From UBA1479 sp002706405 (lineage in GTDB: Bacteria; Pseudomonadota; Alphaproteobacteria; Rhodospirillales; Casp-alpha2), in the NCBI GenBank assembly GCA_963972255.1, contig CAXATO010000001.1, positions 414,944 through 478,943 of the forward strand: DNA of 64,000 bases. The letters are read 5' to 3'. Under the pieces are notes generated by a model that had not been told where the DNA came from, did no database searches, and saw nothing but the letters and a program-made list of their open reading frames with translations. The position numbers and the translations under genes are program-made. Each line of letters opens with the position of its first letter. Position 1 is the first letter of the stretch. Positions 8,206 to 16,619 of the stretch are shown here, piece by piece.

Positions 8206-9747
8206 ATGACCTCTCCGGGGCGCGTGAAACTAGGGCGGGATTCCCAACTGATCGATCTGGACCTGGATCGGTCCGGCGCGTTGCCGTTGAACGAGCAGCT
8301 CTACAAAGGGATCAAGGGCCTGATCCTGGCCGGGGTTCTGCGTTCCGGGGCGCGTCTGCCGGCTAGTCGCATCCTCGCCCGAGAATTGGAGATTTCGCGC
8401 AACACCGTACTCGCGGCTTATGACCAACTGCTGGCCGAAGGCTTTACCGAAGCCCGGCCGGGGGCGGGGACGCGGGTGTCGGCGGATCTGCCGGACTTAT
8501 CCGGCGACCTGCGCGCCGCGGGACCGTTGCCCGCCGATGCGGCGGCGCCGCCGCCCTTGCCGGCGCGGGTGCTCGATCTGATATCCCGCCATTCGCCCGG
8601 GCCGGGGACGCACCGTCCCTTCCTTCCGGGCCTTCCGGATGTCGCGGCCTTTCCCTTTGATGAATGGGGACGCGCCGTGGGCCGCTTCTGGCGGCGTCCT
8701 CCCCTGGCTTTGCTGGAAGATCGGGACGGCCGGGGGCACGGGCCCCTGCGCCGCGCCATCGCCGACTATCTGGTCGCCGTGCGCGGCGCCAAATGCACCG
8801 CCGATCAGGTCATCATCACGTCGGGGGCGCAGCAGGGCATCGATCTGTGTGCGCGCGTGCTATTGGAGCCGGGGGCGCCCGTGGTCATGGAAAACCCCGG
8901 CTATCGGGGCCTGATCTCGGCCTTTTCCTCGGCCGGGGCCAGGGTTGTACAGGCGCCGGTGGACGGCGAGGGGGTGGATGTGGCCCATGCGCGCACGCTG
9001 ACCCCGCATCCGCGCCTGTTGGCGGTGACGCCGTCCCATCAGTTCCCCCTGGGCTCGACCATGTCCCTGGCGCGCCGCCTGGACCTGCTGTCCTGGGCGC
9101 GGGATGCCGGGTTCTGGGTGCTGGAAGACGACTACGACAGCGAATACCGCTACCGGGGGCGGCCGCTGGCCGCACTCCAGGGATTGGATGGCGGCGATCG
9201 GGTGATCTATATCGGCACCTTTTCCAAGGTCATGTTTCCGGCCCTGCGATTGGGCTATCTGGTGGTGCCGGAGCCGCTGGTCGATGCCTTCGTCCGCCTG
9301 CGCGGGGCGATCGACGATTTTCCCGCCCTGGCCATGCAGCCGATCCTGGCCGATTTCATGGAGTCGGGGCGGTTCGGCGCCCATGTCCGGCGCATGCGTC
9401 AGATTTACGGGGAACGGCAGGCGGTGCTGCGGGACGAACTGATCACACGGTTCGACGGCCTGTTCGATGTGCCCGATGACGATGCGGGCATGCAATTGAC
9501 CGTGACCCTGGCGCCTGGTGGGCCGGGCGGAAACCTGGCCGATGGCGCCATCACCCGCGAGGCCGCGGCCCTCGACATTACCGCGCGTGCCTTGTCCGGC
9601 TACTACGTCGGGCCTGAACGCCGGCACGGCCTGGTCCTGGGATATACGGCCTATCCCGCCGAAGTGCTGAAAGACGCGGCGGCCCTGTTGGAACAGGCGG
9701 TGGACCGGGCGCTTGCGGGCGGTCAGGACGCGCGAATTTTGACGTAG
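8206..9747 (+). CDS. MocR-family transcriptional regulator (GntR HTH plus aminotransferase domain)
   Basis: This is a PLP-dependent transcription factor of 513 residues. An N-terminal GntR winged helix occupies residues 25-92 (LPASRILARELEISRNTV is the recognition region), joined by an Ala/Pro-rich linker to a fold-type I aminotransferase domain (140-513). That domain has the PLP lysine K341 in GTFSKVMFPALRLGY and the cofactor Asp in EDDYDSEYRY. I chose ATG 8206 because the longer frame to 8122 runs back through the intergenic operator. It is divergent from the PNPOx-like gene, which it probably controls. The closest functional class is PdxR-like, but the regulated pathway is not proven. Its 3' end overlaps the convergent phaC gene by 25 bp. 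Confidence 0.92.
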   Translation: MTSPGRVKLGRDSQLIDLDLDRSGALPLNEQLYKGIKGLILAGVLRSGARLPASRILARELEISRNTVLAAYDQLLAEGFTEARPGAGTRVSADLPDLSGDLRAAGPLPADAAAPPPLPARVLDLISRHSPGPGTHRPFLPGLPDVAAFPFDEWGRAVGRFWRRPPLALLEDRDGRGHGPLRRAIADYLVAVRGAKCTADQVIITSGAQQGIDLCARVLLEPGAPVVMENPGYRGLISAFSSAGARVVQAPVDGEGVDVAHARTLTPHPRLLAVTPSHQFPLGSTMSLARRLDLLSWARDAGFWVLEDDYDSEYRYRGRPLAALQGLDGGDRVIYIGTFSKVMFPALRLGYLVVPEPLVDAFVRLRGAIDDFPALAMQPILADFMESGRFGAHVRRMRQIYGERQAVLRDELITRFDGLFDVPDDDAGMQLTVTLAPGGPGGNLADGAITREAAALDITARALSGYYVGPERRHGLVLGYTAYPAEVLKDAAALLEQAVDRALAGGQDARILT

Positions 9748-11522
9748 GTGCCGGGGGCGTCGTCCAGGGCCGGCAGTTTGCCGTCGCCCGGAATGCGCGC
9801 CGGAACCGTATTCTTGCCGGACTGTTTCTTGGCCCAGGCGTCCCAATCGGGCCACCAGGACCCTTCGTGCTGCGTGGCCTTGGCCAACCAGGCGTCCGGG
9901 TCTTTCGGCGTCTGGGCATTGGTCCAATAGCAGTACTTGTTCGCCGCCGGCGGGTTGATGACGCCCGCGATATGGCCCGATGCCGAGAGCACGAAGCGGA
10001 TGGGGCCTTTGTAGATCTGGGTCGCCGCATAGGTCGCCTTCCACGGCGCGATATGGTCCTCGCGGGTCGAGATCATGTAGGTCGGCACATCGATCCGCCC
10101 GAGGTCGATGGGCGTGCCCGCCAGCGAGATGCCGCCCGGCGTGGCCAGCTTGTTTTCCAGATACATGTTACGCAGATAGAACGCGTGCATGGCGGCCGGC
10201 ATGCGGGTTGAATCCGAATTCCAGAACAACAGATCGAAGGGGAAGGGGTCCTTGCCCAACAGGTAGTTGTTGACCACGAAGGACCAGATCAGGTCGTTGG
10301 CCCGCAGCATGTTGAAGGTGGTCGACATTTCCGTGCCTTCGAGGTAGCCGCGCTCGTTCATCTTGGCTTCCATATTGGCGAGCTGGGTTTCGTCGACGAA
10401 TACGGACAGGTCTCCGGCTTCGGCGAAATCGACCATGGTCGTGAAGAAGGTCGCGGACTTGACGCGGTCCTTCCATTTCTTGCCCTTTTGCGCCGCCATC
10501 CAGGCCAGGGTCGCCGCCGTCAGGGTGCCGCCCAGGCAGTATCCGATGATATTGATGGCATGCTCGCCGGTCGCCTGTTCGATGGCGTCCATGGCGGCCA
10601 GCGGGCCTTCGAGCATGTAGTCGTCGTAGGTTTTGCGGGCCAGCTTGGCGTCCGGATTGACCCAGGAGATGACGAAGACCGTATGGCCCTGTTCCGACGC
10701 CCAACGGATGAACGAGTTTTCCGGGCGCAGGTCGAGGATGTAGAACTTGTTGATCCATGGCGGCACGATCAGCAGCGGCGTCTGCGACACCTTGTCGGTC
10801 TGAGGGTCGAACTGGATCAGTTCGATCAGGTCGTTGCGGTAGACGACCTTGCCCTTGGAAGTGGCGACGTTCTTGCCGATTTCGAACGCTTCCATGTCGG
10901 TCATGCGGATCGCCAGCTTGCCGTCGCCGCGCTCCAGGTCTTCCAACAGATTGTTAAGGCCCTTGACGAGATTCTCCCCCTTGCTCTCGACCGTCGCGCG
11001 CAAGGCTTCCGGATTGGTCATCAGGAAATTGGTCGGCGACAGGGCGTTGACGAACTGCTTGGTGTAGAAGTTGACCTTGTGCTGCGTCTTGCTGTCCAGG
11101 CCTTCAACGTCGTCCACCGTCGATTCCAGCCATTTCGCGGTCAACAGGTAGGATTGCTTGATGAAGTCGAAAACCTGGTTTTCGGACCAGGCTTCGTCGC
11201 GGAACCGGCGGTCGTCGCGTGACGGCTCGGCCACGGGTTCGGCCTCTGCCCCCATCATGCGCAGCGCCGCGGACTGCCACAGGTCCATATAGCCCTGCCA
11301 AAGCGACAACCCCGATTCCATCATTTTCTGGGGATTGGTCATCATGTGGCGGGTCATTTCGAGGAAGGCCTCGCCGACGTTCAGCGGGTCGACGTCCGGC
11401 GCCTGGATTTCCTTGCCGTGGCGGGTCAGCCAGTCATTGACCAAGCGTTGGCTGCGTTCCGCGATCTCGACCATGGAGGCCGTGAATTCGGACGACGACG
11501 GATCGGTTGGCTTCTTGTCCAT
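9723..11522 (-). CDS. phaC: class I poly(R)-hydroxyalkanoate synthase
   Basis: The enzyme polymerises (R)-3-hydroxyacyl-CoA into storage polyester on the granule surface. The 599-residue protein matches the class I length. The catalytic triad is Cys329 in the lipase-like box IIGYCLGG, Asp489 in ISTREDHIAP and His517 in SASGHIAG. The N-terminal 200 residues form the usual helical substrate/granule region. phaA, phaB and phaR are not adjacent, so the gene stands alone here. Its tail overlaps the tail of the MocR gene, and it is divergent from the lipoprotein at 11817. The start MDKKPTDPSS at 11522 is followed by a normal family N-terminus. Confidence 0.96.
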   Translation of the reverse strand: MDKKPTDPSSSEFTASMVEIAERSQRLVNDWLTRHGKEIQAPDVDPLNVGEAFLEMTRHMMTNPQKMMESGLSLWQGYMDLWQSAALRMMGAEAEPVAEPSRDDRRFRDEAWSENQVFDFIKQSYLLTAKWLESTVDDVEGLDSKTQHKVNFYTKQFVNALSPTNFLMTNPEALRATVESKGENLVKGLNNLLEDLERGDGKLAIRMTDMEAFEIGKNVATSKGKVVYRNDLIELIQFDPQTDKVSQTPLLIVPPWINKFYILDLRPENSFIRWASEQGHTVFVISWVNPDAKLARKTYDDYMLEGPLAAMDAIEQATGEHAINIIGYCLGGTLTAATLAWMAAQKGKKWKDRVKSATFFTTMVDFAEAGDLSVFVDETQLANMEAKMNERGYLEGTEMSTTFNMLRANDLIWSFVVNNYLLGKDPFPFDLLFWNSDSTRMPAAMHAFYLRNMYLENKLATPGGISLAGTPIDLGRIDVPTYMISTREDHIAPWKATYAATQIYKGPIRFVLSASGHIAGVINPPAANKYCYWTNAQTPKDPDAWLAKATQHEGSWWPDWDAWAKKQSGKNTVPARIPGDGKLPALDDAPGTYVKIRAS

Positions 11523-11719
11523 GGGGCGTTGCGTCCTTTGCTCCGACTAGGCGATTGCGGCAAAATATGATACCGGATTGCGAAGACGCCGGGGTGACCT
11601 GAAATCATTGATGGGCAAATGACATCTCCGGCGGCAATAGTCTTGAGTTCGGACGGCATGCGCCGTCTCCGTCGGTTGGCGGGGTTGTAAACCGACATAT
11701 TAGGAAATTCAAGGTGGGG

Positions 11720-11758
11720 AGCCCCCTCGATAGAATGTAACATCAGCATTCGGGGGCT
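11720..11758. repeat. inverted repeat in the phaC/lipoprotein intergenic region
   Basis: AGCCCCC (11720-11726) and GGGGGCT (11752-11758) can pair across a 25-base loop. The repeat lies 59 bp before the lipoprotein start and about 200 bp upstream of phaC. It could be a leader hairpin or a regulator site. Otherwise this 294-bp divergent gap shows nothing I can name. Confidence 0.4.
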
Positions 11759-11816
11759 GAATAAAGGGAAGGGAGTATTGCGGCACATGGGCGTGACACA
11801 GGAGGACGTTATCAAG

Positions 11817-12977
11817 GTGAAGATGGGCCTGAATCTCGGCTTGGCTCGGTCCGTGCCGGCAGTCGCGCTCGTCGCGGTGCTGCTGACCGGCTGTTCGTCG
11901 GTGCCCGACGCCATTAACCCGGCCGAATGGTACAGGAGCACCGCCAACCTGTTCTCGGGCGAAGATTCCGCGGGCGATCCCGAGGAAGAGGCCCGCCGCC
12001 AGCGCGAGCAGCAGATCGCCGAAGCCGCCGGCACGGAACAGTCGTCCAAGGAATTCCCCAAGGTGTCCGAGGTGGACAAGCAGCAGGCAAGCCGCAACCT
12101 GGGCCTTGCCGCCGACCCGGATCGTCCGCGCTACGCCCCCGCGATTACCCGCCAGGACCAGAGCGCGCCCGCCGATCCGGTTCGCCCGGCTGCCCCCGCG
12201 GCGCCGCCAGCGCCCACGCCCATGGCCGAAAAGCCGGCGTCCGAAGCGCCCAAGACCATGGCCGAGGCGCCGAAACTGACCCAACCCAAGGAAAGCCCGA
12301 CCCCGCCCGCCGGCGAGGAAATGACGGCGACGGCAGTGCCGGGCGTGCCGCAGTTCTCGATCCCGACCCGCGCCGAACAGGAAGCGGAATTCGCGGACTT
12401 CCAGAACCGCATGCAAAAGCGTCTGGCTGAAATTCTGGCCGCCGCCGGGGAAGAGCCCAAATTCGTGCGTCCGACCGGCATGCCGTCCGGCGTCGGCGTC
12501 GGTCAAACGCTGGTGATTTCCGGCGACGGCATCCTTGAGCCGGCGATGACCGAGCTTCCGGCCACCGTGACCGAAGGCGCCAATGTGGCGGGTGTTCCCC
12601 AGTCGCAGCCGCTGCCCCCGGGGGCGACCCGCGTCGCGACGATCGTGTTTCCCAACGGCTCGTCCAGACTGTCGGCCCGCGATCGCCAGATCCTGGCCCA
12701 GGTCGTGGCCCTGCAGAAGGAGCGCGGCGGTATCCTGCATGTGATCGGCCATTCGTCCTCGCGGACGCGCAACCTGAGCCCGGAAAAGCATCGTCTGGTA
12801 AACTACAAGATGTCCGCCGAGCGGGCCAAGATGGTCGCCAAGGAGTTGATCCGGCGCGGCGCGAATCGCCGGACCGTCGCAACGGCGGCACTGGCCGACA
12901 CGCAGCCGCTTTACCAGGAAATCATGCCGAACGGTGAGGCCGGGAACCGGCGCGCGGAAATCTTTTTGACGCGCTAA
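11817..12977 (+). CDS. OmpA-family outer-membrane lipoprotein
   Basis: I chose the GTG at 11817 because GGAGGA lies about 11 bases upstream; earlier in-frame TTG (11778) and ATG (11787) starts would lengthen the signal peptide and lack such a site. The 386-residue product has a lipoprotein signal with lipobox LLTGC (Cys26). A disordered Pro/Ala/Glu-rich spacer of about 200 residues follows. The C-terminal OmpA-like domain (about 275-386) is where peptidoglycan is normally bound. In it, the family motif is replaced by a degenerate NLSPEKHRLVNYKMSAERAKMV-type segment, read here from two adjacent pieces. The probable role is tethering the outer membrane to the cell wall. It is not the classic Pal, which sits with tolB; no tol genes are nearby. 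Confidence 0.8.
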   Translation: MKMGLNLGLARSVPAVALVAVLLTGCSSVPDAINPAEWYRSTANLFSGEDSAGDPEEEARRQREQQIAEAAGTEQSSKEFPKVSEVDKQQASRNLGLAADPDRPRYAPAITRQDQSAPADPVRPAAPAAPPAPTPMAEKPASEAPKTMAEAPKLTQPKESPTPPAGEEMTATAVPGVPQFSIPTRAEQEAEFADFQNRMQKRLAEILAAAGEEPKFVRPTGMPSGVGVGQTLVISGDGILEPAMTELPATVTEGANVAGVPQSQPLPPGATRVATIVFPNGSSRLSARDRQILAQVVALQKERGGILHVIGHSSSRTRNLSPEKHRLVNYKMSAERAKMVAKELIRRGANRRTVATAALADTQPLYQEIMPNGEAGNRRAEIFLTR

Positions 12978-13094
12978 CGCTTTTACCGCTAAAGGATTGC
13001 CGCCGGCCAGGGTCGGAACGCGCCCGTGCACGCGCGTCCGAATTCGGCATGGCTGTTGTATTGCACCCCCGCACTGGCACATGATGAAGCCACG

Positions 13095-14324
13095 ATGAAA
13101 CAGGAATTCCACCGTATCCGCCGCCTCCCGCCCTACGTGTTCGCGGAAGTGAACGCCATGAAGGCGCGCGCGCGCGCCAACGGCGAGGACATCATTGATT
13201 TCGGCATGGGCAACCCGGACCTGCCGACGCCGCAGCACATCGTCGACAAGATGGTCGAGGCGGCGCAGGACCCGAAGACCCACCGTTATTCCAATTCACG
13301 CGGCATTCCGGGCCTGCGCAAAGCGCTGTCGGCCTATTACGAACGCCGTTTTAACGTGAGCGTCGATCCGGAACACGAAGCCATCGTGACCCTGGGCTCC
13401 AAGGAAGGTCTCGCCAACCTGTCGGCGGCCATCACCAGCCCCGGCGACGTGATCCTGGTGCCGAACCCGAGCTATCCGATCCATCAGTTCGGCTTCATCA
13501 TCGCCGGTGCCGCCGTGCGCAATATCCCGGTGGCGCCCAACGAAGCCTTCTTCCAGGCCCTGGAACGCGCGGTACAGCACAGCGTGCCCAAGCCGACGGC
13601 CATCGTCCTGAACTATCCGAACAATCCGACGGCGGAACTGTGTGACTTGGCGTTCTACGAGCAGGTCGTCGACTTCTGCCGCTTCCACGAAATCTACATT
13701 CTGTCGGATCTGGCCTATTCGGAAGTCTATTTCAACGACAACCCGCCACCCTCGATTCTGCAGATACAGAAGGCCTGGGACATTGCCGTCGAGTTCACGT
13801 CGATGAGCAAGACCTATTCCATGCCCGGCTGGCGCATCGGCTTCGCGGCCGGCAATCGAGAGCTGATTTCCGCCCTGGCGCGGGTCAAATCCTATCTCGA
13901 TTACGGCGCCTTCACGCCGATCCAGGTGGCCGCCGCCGCCGCGCTCAACGGGCCGCAGGATTGCGTCGACGAGATGCGCGCGACCTACAAAGAGCGCCGC
14001 GACGTGCTGATTTCGGGCCTGGCGGCTGCCGGATGGGACGTTCCGGCACCACCGGCGACCATGTTCGCCTGGGCGCCGATCCCCGAGGATATGGCCCATC
14101 TAGGCTCGCTTGAATTTTCCAAACTTCTGTTGTCCGAAGCGCAGGTCGCCGTCGCGCCCGGCGTCGGCTTCGGCGAGCATGGCGACGGCTTCGTGCGCAT
14201 CGCCGTGGTGGAAAACGTCCATCGGACGCGTCAGGCGCTGCGTGCCATCAAGTCCTTCATGCAGCGTTATCGTGCCGGCAACCTGGACAACCAGGATTCC
14301 GGCAGGCGGGCCCTCGGCGGATGA
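13095..14324 (+). CDS. alaC: PLP-dependent aminotransferase, AlaC / LL-diaminopimelate aminotransferase-like
   Basis: This is a class I/II aminotransferase of 409 residues. It has the PLP lysine K239 in SMSKTYSMPGWRIGF, the PNPSYPIH loop, NYPNNPT and a cofactor Asp in LSDLAYSEV. The N-terminus MKQEFHRIRRLPPYVFAEVN is typical of the AlaC (YfdZ) group, which makes alanine from pyruvate. I start at ATG 13095; an upstream frame to 13026 gives a non-family extension. The stop overlaps the hom start as ATGA (14321-14324), so the two are translationally coupled. That coupling to homoserine dehydrogenase suggests a role in the aspartate-family pathway, which is inferred. Distinguishing AlaC from DapL needs a phylogeny. 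Confidence 0.88.
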   Translation: MKQEFHRIRRLPPYVFAEVNAMKARARANGEDIIDFGMGNPDLPTPQHIVDKMVEAAQDPKTHRYSNSRGIPGLRKALSAYYERRFNVSVDPEHEAIVTLGSKEGLANLSAAITSPGDVILVPNPSYPIHQFGFIIAGAAVRNIPVAPNEAFFQALERAVQHSVPKPTAIVLNYPNNPTAELCDLAFYEQVVDFCRFHEIYILSDLAYSEVYFNDNPPPSILQIQKAWDIAVEFTSMSKTYSMPGWRIGFAAGNRELISALARVKSYLDYGAFTPIQVAAAAALNGPQDCVDEMRATYKERRDVLISGLAAAGWDVPAPPATMFAWAPIPEDMAHLGSLEFSKLLLSEAQVAVAPGVGFGEHGDGFVRIAVVENVHRTRQALRAIKSFMQRYRAGNLDNQDSGRRALGG

Positions 14325-15613
14325 CGGCCCCGCTGCGCGTAGGCATTGCCGGGCTTGGCACTGTCGGCGCGGGAACGGTCCGGGTCCTTACCGCACACCG
14401 GGACGAGATCGCCCGCCGGTCCGGTCGTGCCATCGACATTGTCGCCGTTTCCGCCCGTGATGCCGGCAAGGACCGCGGCATCGATCTTTCCGGCGTTTCC
14501 TGGACCGATGATCCCCTGACGCTGGCGGCCAATCCCGATGTGGATGCGGTGGTCGAACTGATCGGCGGTTCCGAGGGCGTTGCCAAGACTCTCTGCGAAA
14601 CGGCGCTGACCAACGGCAAGCATGTCATTACCGCCAACAAGGCGCTGATCGCCCATCATGGCCAGGCGCTGGCGGTTGCCGCGGAAGAGGCGGGCGTGGC
14701 GCTGGCGTTCGAAGCGGCTGTCGCCGGCGGTATTCCGATCCTCAAGGCGCTTCGCGAAGGCTTGGCGGCCAACGCCATTTCTCGCGTCTACGGCATCCTC
14801 AACGGGACCTGTAATTACATCCTGACCGAAATGCGCGACACCGGGCGCGAATTCGACGACGTGCTGGCCGAGGCGCAGGCCGAGGGCTATGCGGAGGCCG
14901 ATCCCGGTTTCGACATCGACGGCGTCGACGCCGCCCATAAGCTGGCGATCCTGGCGTCCCTGGCGTTCGGCACCCAGATCGACTTCACGTCGGTCCATGT
15001 CGAAGGCATCCGTCATATCTCGCCCGTCGACCTGGCCTTCGCCAAGGAATTGGGCTTCGGCATCAAGCTGTTGGGCATCGCCACGGAAACGGTTGCGGGC
15101 ATCGAACAGCGCGTGCACCCCTGCATGGTGCCGCTGGACGCCCCGATCAATCATGTCGACGGGGTGTTCAACGCCGTCGTCGCCGAAGGCGATTTTGTCG
15201 ATCGGGTGATGATGGAAGGCCGGGGCGCCGGCGCCGGGCCGACGGCATCGGCCGTGGTCGCTGATATCATCGACATCGCGCGCGGCAACATGGTTCCCGG
15301 GTTCGCCCGCAAGGCGGTGGAACTGGCGCCGCCCCGGCCGATATCCATGGCAGCGTATCGCGGCTGTTATTACCTGCGGTTCGAGGTCGTGGACAAGCCG
15401 GGCGTGTTCGGCGGTATTGCCCAGGCCTTGGGGGCACATAACGTGTCCATGGAATCGATCATTCAGCGCGCCCGCGATCCGGGAGAGCCCGTGCCGGTGG
15501 TGATGACCACCCACGACACCCTGGAATCGGACATGATTGCCGCCGTTGACGCCATCGCCGCCCTTGACGCCGTGGTCATGACGCCGCGTATCATTCGGAT
15601 TGAAGATCTGTAA
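14321..15613 (+). CDS. hom: homoserine dehydrogenase
   Basis: The enzyme reduces aspartate semialdehyde to homoserine, at the branch to threonine and methionine. The 430-residue protein has the NAD(P) motif GLGTVGAGTV near residue 9, the catalytic core GGIPILKALREGL, NGTCNYIL, and the AEADPGFDIDGVDAAHKL segment. The final 80 residues form an ACT domain (YYLRFEVVDKPGVFGGIA), implying feedback by an amino acid, usually threonine. The gene overlaps the aminotransferase by four bases and is followed 28 bp later by the glpX homologue. Confidence 0.97.
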   Translation: MTAPLRVGIAGLGTVGAGTVRVLTAHRDEIARRSGRAIDIVAVSARDAGKDRGIDLSGVSWTDDPLTLAANPDVDAVVELIGGSEGVAKTLCETALTNGKHVITANKALIAHHGQALAVAAEEAGVALAFEAAVAGGIPILKALREGLAANAISRVYGILNGTCNYILTEMRDTGREFDDVLAEAQAEGYAEADPGFDIDGVDAAHKLAILASLAFGTQIDFTSVHVEGIRHISPVDLAFAKELGFGIKLLGIATETVAGIEQRVHPCMVPLDAPINHVDGVFNAVVAEGDFVDRVMMEGRGAGAGPTASAVVADIIDIARGNMVPGFARKAVELAPPRPISMAAYRGCYYLRFEVVDKPGVFGGIAQALGAHNVSMESIIQRARDPGEPVPVVMTTHDTLESDMIAAVDAIAALDAVVMTPRIIRIEDL

Positions 15614-15641
15614 TCCGAAAATAAATGGTGAGGATTCGTCC

Positions 15642-16619
15642 GTGACCGATTCCGTGATCGACCGCAATTTGGCCCTTGAGGCCGTTCGCGTGACCGAGGC
15701 CGCCGCCATCGCGGCCATGGCCCATCTCGGCGGCGGCGACGAACGCGCCGCCGACGAGGCCGCCGTGAAGGCGATGATGGACAGCCTGGACACCCTGATG
15801 GTGGACGGCACCGTACGCATGGGCGAGGGCGAGGAAGGCGAGGTCGAAGACCTTTACACCGGCCAGAAGCTCGGCACCGGTGGGGCGCCCAAGGCCGATG
15901 TCGCCGTTTTGGCGCTTGAAGGCAAGTCGATCATCGCGCGCGGCGGCTACAACGCCCTGTCGGTCATCGCCCTGGCCCAGGACGGCGGATTTCTGTCCGT
16001 TCCCAACATCTACATGGAAAAGATCGCCGTCGGCCCGGGCCTGCCCCAGGATGTCGTCGATCTGGACGCCGATCCGGCGGACAATCTGGCGGCGCTCGCC
16101 AAGGCCAAGAAGGTCAAGGTGTCTGATCTCGTGGTCTGCATGCTCGACCGTCCGCGCCACGCGCAGATCGTCACCAAGGTGCGCGAGGCCGGTGCCCGCA
16201 TTCGCTTGATTCTGGACGGTGACGTGTCCGGCGTGGTCGCCACGGCCCTGCCGGGGGCCGGCGTCGATATCTTCCTGGGCAGCGGCCGCGCGACCCAGGG
16301 CGTGCTGGCCGCCGCCGCCCTGCGCGGCCTGGGCGGACAGATGCAGAGCCGCCTGATCGTGCGCAATGACGACGAGACCGCGCGGCTGCGCAAAGCGGGG
16401 GTCGACGACCCTCAGCGCAAATACAGCCTGACCGAAATGGCGTCCGGAAACGTCACCTTCGCCGCCACCGGCGTGACCACGGGGCCCATGCTGTCGGGCG
16501 TTCAGTTCCCCGGCAACGGCATGGCCACCACCCATTCGCTCGTCGTGCGCTCCAAGACGCTGACGCTGCGCTATATTGAAGGACACCATCATGTGTCCAA
16601 GCTCACTCGCAGGCCCTGA
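15642..16619 (+). CDS. GlpX-like (class II fructose-1,6-bisphosphatase family) protein with altered active site
   Basis: I chose the GTG at 15642, preceded by GTGAGGA; the open frame back to 15600 begins inside hom. The 325-residue protein aligns over its whole length with GlpX (GDERAADEAAV, MVDGTVRMGEGE, VPNIYMEKIAVGPG, RPRHAQIV, ILDGDVSGV, FAATGVTTG). Relative to the E. coli protein from memory, the metal-site segment D-P-I-E-G-T reads L90-A-L-E93-G-K95, and A-P-E-G reads A-T-Q219-G. The usual Asp85, Thr90 and Glu213 positions are therefore changed, while Asp of GDE, the GEGE glutamates, E93 and D194 remain. The fructose bisphosphatase activity is doubtful. A canonical class I enzyme lies at 19338. 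The gene sits between hom and recJ and overlaps recJ by 29 bp. Confidence 0.88.
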   Translation: MTDSVIDRNLALEAVRVTEAAAIAAMAHLGGGDERAADEAAVKAMMDSLDTLMVDGTVRMGEGEEGEVEDLYTGQKLGTGGAPKADVAVLALEGKSIIARGGYNALSVIALAQDGGFLSVPNIYMEKIAVGPGLPQDVVDLDADPADNLAALAKAKKVKVSDLVVCMLDRPRHAQIVTKVREAGARIRLILDGDVSGVVATALPGAGVDIFLGSGRATQGVLAAAALRGLGGQMQSRLIVRNDDETARLRKAGVDDPQRKYSLTEMASGNVTFAATGVTTGPMLSGVQFPGNGMATTHSLVVRSKTLTLRYIEGHHHVSKLTRRP

